The translations under genes were made by a program, and so were the position numbers. DNA of 64,000 bases from Dirofilaria immitis (taxonomy: Eukaryota; Nematoda; Chromadorea; Rhabditida; Onchocercidae), in the NCBI GenBank assembly GCA_024305405.1, contig JAKNDB010000068.1, positions 9,409,501-9,473,500 on the forward strand, read 5' to 3'. Positions 53,636 through 64,000 of the stretch are shown here, piece by piece; position 1 is the stretch's first letter, and each line of letters opens with the position of its first letter. The notes beneath the pieces were generated by a model that was not told where the DNA came from, ran no database searches, and saw only the letters and a list, made by a program, of their open reading frames with translations.

Positions 53636-55265
53636 TTTTTTTGAGCTTTTCACGCTCTAATAATATTAGATTTGCATGGTAAATCTTCTGAACATGCGTT
53701 CTTTAATCAATTATTTGGCTGATAGCTGTTATTAATACTTCTAATTAAATTAAGGAGTTTTCCTCGAGTATATTTATAAAATCGTTGAATTAATTTGGTG
53801 AATTGAGAATTTCTAGATGATAGTACCTGCCACTTAAGTGATAAAGCTGACATTATTGTTAACAGTTAATTCTATAATGTTTTAAGATGCCTATATCTTA
53901 AGGTGATCTTTTCTTTAGAAAAAGGCCTTAACGAGATGTTGGATATCACCAGACATTCAGGAATAGAATCTGAATATGCTTAATTTTACGTAAAATAACA
54001 GAACTCTTATCTTTCACCGTCCTAACTTATATCTAAGCTTTGAATTTTGAAATGCTTTTCCGTCATAAAGTTTTTGATAAATTATGAACAACAATATCAT
54101 ATCTTCGATATAGAATATTTATAAATTACTTCAATTAGTTAATAAATCAACAAGTGTAATGAATGGTATGCTACTCGCAATTCGACGCGGGAACCTTATC
54201 ACAGATTTTTCTTTTTTTTTTAGATAATAATAAGTTTTACGAAACCTATCGTTCACTGCTCTAGAAATACACTTTGAAATTTTTGACTAACTTAAATAAT
54301 GACAGATATGCAAGACATTATTAACGTTGCGAGAAAAAGCAGAAATGAACAGCTGAGCTCCGACTCGCAAAAAATTGATGACGAAAAAATGAGAAACTTC
54401 CTGCTTTTGATTGCGGTTTTCGTAATTTGATCTGAAGGAATGGTGTTTATTTGATATATGAAAATGAAAAAGTAGAAGCAAAGTAATGAAAGAGAAAGAA
54501 GGAGAGAGATAAATAATTAGCTAGCAATATTGCTAAACATCTATGTTGCTACTCGGGGATTTGCTTTTTTTTTGAAGTGTGCAACTATTACTATCAACAA
54601 AATTGAATAAAGCTGAACGAAGTGTTATCAGAAAGCAATTGAGTTAAAATTTGATTACAATTCAAATGAAACAATAATCAGTAAACAATTTTTGTTTTCA
54701 ATATTTTCTTCTTTTCTAAATTTATTGGTTTTTATATCGCAAATAAATATTAGAACGGCTCCGAAAACAATAAGAATCAGGCAAGTTACAATACATAAAC
54801 AAGACTTTTCAGTTATTTCTGAAAGATTCTGAAGTGTAATTCAAAGTCCTAAAGTAAATTCATATAAAATATCAGGATACATAGCAAAGAGATAAACAAA
54901 ATAATGAAAGTAAATAGCAACTATCCTAATAAATTGTCCAGTTTAAGCAGCAGAATCGGCAGGCAAATTAATGAAAGACAAAGTGAGATCGAAAAGCTGT
55001 ACAAGTTTGTTTATTCGTTTTTATATAGTATGAACGGTGAGAGTGATGATAGAGTACAATGGTTTGTTTTAGGAAAATTTTTTGAGAAGATGCAAGAAAA
55101 GATGTAGCCAAGAAATGTGGAATATGCTCGTTAAGATAAGCCAAGCTGGTTAAAAACAATCGTTAACAGATTTTACTCAAAGCAAAATGAACTTTTCAAA
55201 CTGAATTTTATACATAAACAAATTATCATTGCTTCCATAAACAGATCTTCACTTTGAACCGATCA
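53636..55265. other. Convergent intergenic region
   Basis: Lies between the 3' ends of the small heat-shock gene and the dual oxidase gene. The open frame at 54904-55107 has no recognisable domain and is not supported by homology. Nothing else recognised. Confidence 0.45.
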
Positions 55266-58200
55266 TCAGAATGTCTCAAATCGATGACAAAATGATGCCG
55301 CGCTTCGAACCCTATTTGCCTCTCTACATGCCCTTCCAATTTCTTTATTGATTGAATTTGGACCACAACTAAATACGCCAATTTCTCGGATCTAAAAAAA
55401 TCATATAGTTATTGTGAATTCAGTCTGAAAAGTGCAAATTAAAGATCATTGATTCAAAAAAAGCCAAAAATTTTTATCATTCCATCAACCGTATCTAATT
55501 GAGTTGCATTCTCGAGACAGCTTGATTTCAACAGAACATATATAAAATGTGAAGCCTACGTTTTTGTGCTTGTTTTGTATGAATTTGAAAAATGCTTCGA
55601 AATTTGGACGACCGAAATGATTTACAGCATTAAGGCCCGTAAACATACTTCGACCATTGCTATCACTTCGGAAGTGCTTCTCACAAATATACTGAAATTA
55701 TACGTCTGCAATAGAATGTGTCATTAATCATTAAATGGTGCAGAAATAGCAGCGCACAGAAACATTCTAAATTTAAGAAGGTTACGAAAATAATTTATAT
55801 TTATCTTCTTTAAAAACTTCAGAGAACCAACTGAATATCAATCGGGAATCAATTAAAATCAGATTAGCGTACAAGCATGGTGGTTCGAAGGTCAAATTTA
55901 TGAAAGAATTGTGTAACAAAAATATGCATCTCCAACAAGTCTTCCTTGTCGAGTGCTTCTACGTTATGCAAAACTTCGATAAACCACTCGTAATTCTTAT
56001 GAGTCGAACATACCCAGATGAAATAAACCTAAAATATTACGTCTCTGAACTGCAAGCAAGACTTATAATGAGTCACAAACATATTATGCAAAAAACGTAA
56101 CCGTAGTTTAATTATTATATTAGCTTGGAAAGAACGAAGAATTGAATATCATGACGTATCAATAATAATAATTTTACTTTCTACTTTTCATTACAAGTAA
56201 GTATTCTGCAAGAATCCGAGAGATTTAAAATTATATGAGCTTCGTTGTTTTTAATAAAAGTATTTCATGTCTGTTTCTTCAGTTTTTTTAATCAAAGGAT
56301 TTGTAAAATATATACGTAAGAATCAAGGAGAAACAAGCCTTTTCACATTTAATATTTGTATATCGACCAGATATTTTTTCAATTAGAAGATCAGTTAGTA
56401 TGGAGGCATATGGAGTTACACCAATACCTCCACCTATCAACACAGCAATTTCAAAATTATGCCAATCCTAAAACAAAACAATATCATGGCTTTTATAATG
56501 CTTTATATAAATTTCCAGCGTGCTGCTTCACGTTATATTTTACTTATAACAGTCTTTACTCATATTTAAATAATGTAATTTATTTTATTCCAAATCAAAC
56601 TCAATATTGCTATCTGGTGAGCGATGCATATATACAATACACACTTGATTCCCGTCGCCATATGGCCCATGTAAATGAAGGACTGGATATGGCGTTCCAT
56701 TGGAATGTGCGCACGCAATTTGGTTCCGTAGATTCCAAGTCCATGGGCCAACCGCTTTGATGTATAGTTCGAGCGTTGATGCTTGTGGTGCAGAGGCCAA
56801 GGAGAATGCATGAAGCTCATTAAATGTACATGAAAATGCTGGACATGAGATGCGCACCCATTGACCAGAGCGAAACCGAAATGAGTGTGGTCTCTTGAAC
56901 TGAATATAGATAATATCTGCAAAATAAATTATTTAAAAGAATTCGAAACTCGACTAACTGACTCCAGGGTTAAATACAGAAAAAATATCTGATGCATGAA
57001 TTAAACAATTTACCATAAATGAGATATAACTAGTATTGAAACAAATTTTCAAATTTCTTCATGCCACGATTACTCTCTTTCTTATCGCAGAACCATATGC
57101 TTATTCTAATCAAAACCTATCGGGATTTTGAAATTTCAATCCAAAATTGGTATTCAAACAGGAATCACCTCATATTTTATTTTAAAATTTACCTGATGCG
57201 ATAAGCATTGTGATTATATTAACGCCCTCCGGAATTCTATTGTATAGATTTATTTTCCCGATCTTTATCAATTAAAAACTCTCCTCCAATCTCACTCACT
57301 GATTATAGTCACTATTATCACGTATTTTCTTATACTATGAAAGCTTTGCATACATTAATATTGAACAGTTTTTAGTATTATGTTGTTTCTTAGTCTATTT
57401 CTAAATTTTACATAATAGGATAAAGTTAATTCACTTTATTGAGTAGACCCTGCAAATCATCTTTCCAGTACGAAAGCATTAATCTTAGATCATCAACAAA
57501 AAAAACTTATTGCTGTGTAATTTCAATTAATTGATACATGACTTAATCCAAATTCATTTATATCTGGTTCTTGCCCGCATTATTTCTCGAGAATAACATT
57601 GGCGCAACGAATGCCTGTTCACCAGTAATAAGAAAATTTTTCAGTTCACTTTCTTTTATAAATATAATATCAGTTAAATTTGTAAACTTTCTGAAATATT
57701 TAAAGCATACCTGAGGGCAGTATTGTACCGCTCAAAATTTGTAATCGCTTGTATTGTTGTCGCATACCAATAATGCGGTCAATCACAAAGAGAGTAATTG
57801 GACCGGCTACATAATACAGAAATTTAGGGTTCTGAAATTAAAATTTTTGAAACAATCAAAAATTTTACAGAATAAATGGAATTGTGAAAAGATTACTTTT
57901 CAAAATTTGAAAATTTGAAAAGCAATAACGAAAGAAGCATAGTGCTTCGATGTTAGCTCTAATTCAATTTCAATCCAAACAAATTTAAACATTTAATCGA
58001 TGGTTAAATAATGACTACGACACAAATTGCTTAACTTTCCACTTGATTAAGTTAGTCACTTTTGAATAACTTCATAAATAACTGTTTTAGTGTGCAAATG
58101 AAAAGGCAATTTTCCTTAACTGCAAAATTACATATACCTAAAAAAGTAAAATCTAGAAAACAAACTAACATCTAAAAGTTTTGGAAGTCCATGGAGCACA

Positions 58201-61200
58201 GTAAATGCATAAAGCAAGATATTTAAAAGATGAGTGATTTTAAAAGCATGATATGCTTCCTTCATGACAGCTGGCGTTGAAAATACGTAGATAATACTCA
58301 TAATAGCTACCAGCAAAATTCCTGTTATTCCAGTTATGGTGCCATACAACCAATAACTAATTGAGGGCAGAAAATTTGAGCTAAAAATTCCACTATTTCA
58401 AAAACTTCTCTTTCAATGAACAATATAAAAAGAAAATTTTGGAAGTAATTAAAAAACTGAGCGAATTCTTCGAGATTACAACTTGGAAAAAGAACCCCAT
58501 GGGGTAGCTATTATGCTTTTAATTTTAATTATGCAACAACCCATTGGGTTGTTGCATAATTAAAAGCAACTAAAAAGTTTACCCAAAAACAGCTTCCTGG
58601 AAGAGACATTGTAAGCCATCTTGACTTTGCGTTGCCACATGATAGAAATTGACACAATGCCCGACAGTGTGTACCGTAGCCCAGAAACCAGCTACTATTG
58701 CTACAATTTTGTGAAATGTTATTGCTGAATCAAATGGTAAGTATTCCCGCAGTGGCGTTTCACGTAATAACGTAATAATATTTTGGCAAACTGTAGTCAG
58801 AATGAGTCCCATGCAAAAGGATAAAGATGCGGCGGCACCACGTGTGATCGCTATGCCCATTCCCATGACACGCCGCAAATCACGATGCTCTGTTTCATAT
58901 CGATAATCTGGAATTATGCATGATAATTATTAGCGCTTTTATAGAATACAAGAAAAAAGCAAAATAGTAGCTTATCAACCAAATAACGAATAAACTTACG
59001 CCAAAATCGCTCAAAGAATAGCAAAAGATTGATGGCAGTGAATAAAAAGATGATAACTATATGCTGGCGATAAGTTTCTAAATATGATATGATCCAAAGA
59101 TACCAGTTGATATGAATACATTCAATCTCTTCGTTTCGTATTGCAAAACTATTCATACTTTCTGTCCTTTAAAAAAATGTATTCAATTATACGAAAATAT
59201 ACAATTTCAGGAGGAACTATCTCTATCCACTTCATTATTTTCTTTACTTTAATTCATTTTCATATCTTTTCCACTTCACTACATGAATATAACAACACAA
59301 ACTCATCCAGGTTGATTTTTAACTTGGCACCACGCATATGCACTCCGACAGGGTGCCGTATGTCGTCCACGTTACTGAAAATGGCTTCGAAATCTTTGTA
59401 AGACAAAAATCCAGAATCCACATTGATTCCAGATTCCTTTAGCACTCTATCAATTATTCTATCTTGCACAGCTTCTTCAATTTTCACTCCAGCTGCTACA
59501 TTTAATGATTTAACAAAATCACAGAATTCCTTCTTATGCACTTTTCCTTGTCCTTCTCGATCACACATATCGAATAATAGTTCAAGCTTATCACGAAGGG
59601 ATCCTAAATTGTCTTTCTGAACGTAAACTTTTTAAGATTGAAGAAAAAAACTTTTTAAATTCATCGGCAACATATTATTTCTGCGACTGGATAAAAATAT
59701 CTCAGAAAAAAAATCGATTCTGCATAAAGTAACTTTATTTTTCTAAATAGTTGGTTAAAAAGACTCGGAATAATTCCCTTATGAAGCCTTAAGAAAGTAC
59801 AATTTTTGATACCTCTGGCAAATCGGACAATAACATCCAGGAATTTGAGAAATGTAACATGATTCGGATCTCCTCTCGCTATACAAGCAAACATCCGCTC
59901 AACGAATAAATCATTTTCACGCATCCCTAAAGCGTCAGCCATCTCAGCTTTGGTGACTGCCATGCTAAGCACTTCTTCCGATACCGACCCGTATATTCCT
60001 GAGCTATTATCCCTGATAGTTGCGGTATGTTGAATGACTGAAAGTACGAATATACGCCAAAAGCTTCATCGATATAGACTACTGATTCGAATGCCAATAA
60101 ATACGATAGGAAAATTCGCCAATGACTATTTTCCTCCTTTTCCCAGTTAAACTCTTTGTTTCATTTTCTAATCGACACAGGAGATACAAAGTTCCGTAAA
60201 ATAAGTAATTTCGATCGCGGATGACATTAAATAATATCAGTTATGGCCCATATCATGCCTCTATCATATTTGATTACAACTGATATATATCGATTATATA
60301 AATAATACATAACAACCTTCGCATATGCTTCTCGGAAGAAATGATCTAGCTTTTCCTGACGTTTTTCGCTTGTTTCGGCTGTCTCAACAATGTAGCTACT
60401 AGGACAACGACGAATGATCAATTGTTTGCTAGTCTGGTTTAAAATATTGCTTAGAGTATAAAGGAATTGAGCACATTGGCATTCGTTGTTCAAACGAACA
60501 ACCTGAAATGCTTCGGCTAATCTCCAAAAGACTTGAAATTGTTGGTATTACTTTTAATATTACACAAGGATAATGACTAACCAAATCATAATGTTTTGGG
60601 AGAGATATCATAACGAATGGATTGGTGCAACTATTCGGATCAGAAATAGCGACATTTACGAAGCTGACATCGCTGAGGTCAAGACACCGTAGCAAATCAC
60701 CATTTGGTTTTTCTAATCGAATCAGTGGAGTAACGTCAACAATTAGGATCACCGATCGGCAATAATTTTTACTGATCCATTCGATTGCTGTAATTTCCTC
60801 GGTTTCTAATAAAATTGGCTATACGAAGCACTGCAATTTAATTAGTTAAATGAGAGATATAATTCACAACTAATTATTGGCAAGGTGAACATGCTATTCC
60901 AAATCACATATATCCAAAAATTTAATATAACTTCATAAACGATAATATCAAAATCACAAACCAGACAGATGCAATTTTTCTTTCTCATTATTCTTTTTGG
61001 CAATTTCGGTTTTGGCATGGCGCAAATTGGTACTTTCTAGGAAAATTTTTTAAAGCATAGCTCCATATCACCTCCCATTTTCTTTCTCTTCTGTATCAAC
61101 ACATATCCAATCCCGATGCAAACTAAAATTAATATTTGTTTGATCAGAAAGTTTTGAAGGAAATTCTACAATTTTCAAGTATATGACAATGGAAATTCAT

Positions 61201-64000
61201 TCTTATTGCACTAGTGAAAGAACACTGTATAAGGATATTTGATAGGAAGATTTATTTCTACTTATTCCGTATGAAAAAATTGTGAAAGATCCGTATCGCT
61301 ACACCGACCGTCTTATCATATAAAAATGTAAAATATCATATATAATAATTATCGCATATTTTAAATGAACCGAAAGATTAGATTTCGCATTTAGCCTAAG
61401 AATTTCTATATATTTTGCTTAAATTTCATAAATAACATTTGCAAATTGTAAACATACTGAGTGGAATGATGCCAAGCGCAATGCATGAAAAAATAAATGT
61501 TACTTCATTGCCGGTGAAATGATCGAAACGCATGAAGGGTACGCATGGCTCCAAACCACTATTGTTTACTTGAAATGGCTGACCGCATGGATCACCGGCG
61601 TTCCAAAGAAATACCTTCACATTAAATTTTTGAAAAAAAAATAAAGTAATATGTAAATAAATTCGGAATTCTCATACAAATAAACCTATGCGTTTGGATA
61701 ATATCAAGAAACAAGCATTTTCGGATATCTTTCAAACGATGATATCATGAACTGAAGAATCGATCAAAAATGTTAAAATAAACCGAACACTAACATTCTC
61801 TTGCAATTCGCGCTCATCGATAAACGTTGTTTGCCGGATAATATCACGTAGTGTTGTCGAATGTATCGTCTTAATTTCTTCTTCAGTGAATATCCTGAGA
61901 TACTCATTGTTATTGCTATTAAATTCACAGAATTCTATACGATAGAAGTTTCACTCATGGAATTTTTACATTTTAACTGCCCTTTAAATGAAATTTTTGC
62001 TTCTTTTTAGTTTAGTAACTAATAATTTAAGAAAAGCAAGCAGTTCTGGTACCACTTAATCTTTAGTTCCCTCAATTTGTGGATTGGGTTCTAAAAATTT
62101 GAGGCTAATACTCTTCAATTTTAAATCTTGTTGATACTTTAGTATTTTCTAGTTTTTAGATTGAATTTAAAAAAGTAAAAAGCTTATTGGCTTTTAATTT
62201 ATATAATGTAACCATAAACTGAAAAACGATGAAACGAATGGCGTACCCGTTCCAAACGTTTTCGAACCAAAATCGATCACCATCACGCAATCTTAAAAAC
62301 TGATCAAGAATAATTGTTTTGAAAAGTTCGCCTGGGCCTCTAATACTTGTTTCCAACATTCCACCAACATAAGCATCAAGTTTCGAAATGTCACCCTCGT
62401 ACAATTTTTCCAGTTTATCAAACATCTAGGAAAAAATGAAATTTCCAAAATAGAATTAAGGATTCATGACATATCTATGAATATTAAGAGTTCCTTTGAA
62501 TATTCATGCATTTTTCAAATTCTTAGAAATTTCTCAGAAAAGAACATCCCTTGAAACTTAGCTGAGGAATAATTCTTGGCAAAAATTTTTATATCTGCCT
62601 TCCTTATTAAAAAAAAATTAAAAAGTATTATGCCTCTGGTCTTTCCTTATACATCACGGGATTAATTGTTGTCCAATCCCTGACGGGAAGATTATAACTT
62701 TGTCGTAATTCATTGTACGGTGGCAAACCATTATCACGGCCACGCATAATAGAACTCGAAATGACATCCAAACGTGTAAAATGCATTGGACCAAAGACAA
62801 AATCTACAATTGCTTAAAACAATTAAACCTAAGCAATGTCAAATGTGTTCAGAATCCTACATTTCTGTTTCACAATTTTTAAATCCATCAATTGCAAACA
62901 AATTTCAAATACTTCATAAACACCAGAATCCTACATTTCTGTTTTCGTTTAATATATTTTCTTCTTTCAGAAATAAATTTATTTTGGCAATCACATACCT
63001 CTCAAATCCTCAACAATAATGACATCCTCGTTTTCGGCGATCTGTGATGCCATTCCAAGGACAATCTCATCTACTGAATATTCCTGCACGATATCTTGAG
63101 CATTCCACCAATTCTGACATAATCTTAGTGCTGGATAACCACCTATTTCATCCCGAAATTCACATTTCCCACTTGTTCGTTTTCGAAATAACAAAGCTGG
63201 TGGTATCTATATTGATTAAACAGATCAATCACATAGCTCATATGAAATAGAGATAAAGATCCACTCAAAAATAAATAAATTTTTTAGTGTTTCTAAAATT
63301 TCTTATTTACTTACAATTGTATGAGGAAATCGAAAAGCAGCGGTAGCAAAAGCATGCGATATGCCAGGTGGTACGTGAGGCTTATACTTCTCGTAAGGTG
63401 GAACTGCATTTTCGTCTGCTAACATGACAGGTAAAAAGTCATATAAAGTTATTTTTTGCAGTGTTGCGATGACCCATCGACGGGCGCCCTAAAATCTCTT
63501 CTGTTTAGCATCACAAAATTCCTAAAAAAAAAGAAAAGAAAAAAATCTAACTTGAAATACTTCTTCGTCGGTCCATTCCGGATGTTCTATTTGAATTCGC
63601 TTGGCTTGTATGTTGTGCCATCGGTATAATACCAAACCCAAGCTTAACAAACCAGGATTCTCGTTGATACGAGGATCTCCTAGCACTAAAATTTCAATGA
63701 AAAAACAGTGATAACAATGGTCAAGTATAGTTTCTCTCTTTAACTTATGGTGATTCTTTGCTGTGTACTCTTACAGTAATGATGCATAAAAAGACTACCC
63801 GTGTTTCTTCCTGGAATCGCTATAACTGGATAAATTCTGACAAAAGTAGTAAAGAAATAACACAAGTGAAAAAGTGAAAGGAGCATAATAATCATTAACC
63901 GAATGATAAAAGATAAAGTATTCATCATCTGAATTAGAAAAACTTACTAAAAAGACGTTCTGGATTCATCAGTCGATGTATCTGCGGTGGTGCAGGATTG
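55266..64000 (-). CDS. bli-3: Dual oxidase, DUOX/BLI-3 type (5' part outside window)
   Basis: Membrane NADPH oxidase with an extracellular peroxidase-like domain; in nematodes it makes the H2O2 used for tyrosine cross-linking of cuticle collagen. The window holds everything after the early peroxidase domain. Peroxidase: 63945-64000 ([10 protein letters not shown]), 63550-63690 ([21 protein letters not shown]), 63311-63490 ([13 protein letters not shown]), 62995-63210, 62625-62790, 62220-62425 ([13 protein letters not shown]) and 61795-61910. First membrane segment: about 61430-61620. Intracellular part: 60590-60790 and 60310-60500. EF-hand region: 59810-59965 and 59285-59625. NOX membrane helices with heme-type histidines: 58579-58905 ([18 protein letters not shown]), 58128-58349 and 57710-57835. 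FAD/NADPH domain: 56640-56915 (SGQWVRI, HGPYGDG), 56360-56470 ([15 protein letters not shown]), 55900-56065, 55545-55695 ([14 protein letters not shown]) and 55266-55391 (GVFSCGP), ending FETF. EF-hand 1 is degenerate. Exon ends are approximate except at the 3' end. A bli-3 ortholog is likely but not proven. Confidence 0.94.
58523..58565. repeat. Perfect 21-bp inverted repeat with 1-base loop
   Basis: Arms 58523-58543 and 58545-58565 are exact reverse complements around a single T at 58544 (core CAACAACCCA / TGGGTTGTTG). It lies in a dual oxidase intron, just before the exon at 58579. A second small palindrome, CCCCATGGGG, lies about 30 bases to the left. Confidence 0.85.
62851..62948. repeat. 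Split direct repeat in a dual oxidase intron
   Basis: The sequence CAGAATCCTACATTTCTGTTT is present at about 62851 and again at about 62925, roughly 75 bases apart. Small intronic duplication with no evident function. Confidence 0.6.

Noticed and set aside
56356..56760. 134-codon plus-strand open frame
   Set aside because: It is the antisense of dual oxidase FAD/NADPH-binding exons, whose minus-strand translation matches the family closely.

Overview
This is nuclear DNA from a nematode, most probably a spirurid or filarial (clade III) worm. It is very AT-rich, its genes are cut into many short exons, and several start codons lie just downstream of a 3' splice acceptor, as expected for spliced-leader trans-splicing. 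The gene content fits too: a CUX/CASP homeobox gene, a 12-kDa-class small heat-shock protein, a dual oxidase of the cuticle-crosslinking type and a nematode-type double-PDZ protein. The species call is inference; no rRNA, tRNA or spliced-leader gene was seen.

Layout, left to right. (1) 1140-13932, minus: a CUX-class gene (ceh-44 type) with a CASP-like coiled-coil N-terminus, three CUT domains and a homeodomain. (2) 15078-16472, minus: complex I subunit NDUFA8. (3) 17558-19802, plus: double-PDZ protein, divergent from NDUFA8. (4) 22917-27187, minus: unrecognised long coiled-coil protein. (5) 27954-28516: three tandem copies of a ~190-bp unit between divergent genes. (6) 29046-32623, plus: PUF RNA-binding protein with eight repeats. 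(7) 37469-39627, plus: secreted S1 serine protease. (8) 40329-43737, minus: RBR-like membrane E3 ligase. (9) 45933-49709, plus: decayed PDIA4/ERp72-like gene. (10) 52676-53635, plus: small heat-shock protein. (11) 55266 to beyond 64000, minus: dual oxidase (DUOX/BLI-3 type), N-terminus outside the window. The genes do not form a pathway; PUF, CUX and RBR are regulatory, the others housekeeping, stress or cuticle functions.

The strongest window-wide signal is technical or evolutionary: at least six places in four otherwise intact genes need one base added to, or removed from, a short homopolymer run (mostly A4-A6 or G4) for the conserved frame and splice phase to continue. This looks like uncorrected homopolymer miscalls and must be kept in mind before calling any of these genes broken. 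The PDIA4-like locus is different, because it has also lost its active-site CxxC motifs in open frame. I did not find a convincing new multi-gene system; the most interesting leads are the decayed PDI, the paired loss of one disulfide in NDUFA8, the degenerate EF-hand of the dual oxidase, an RBR ligase without a visible IBR, and the repeat array in a divergent promoter region.
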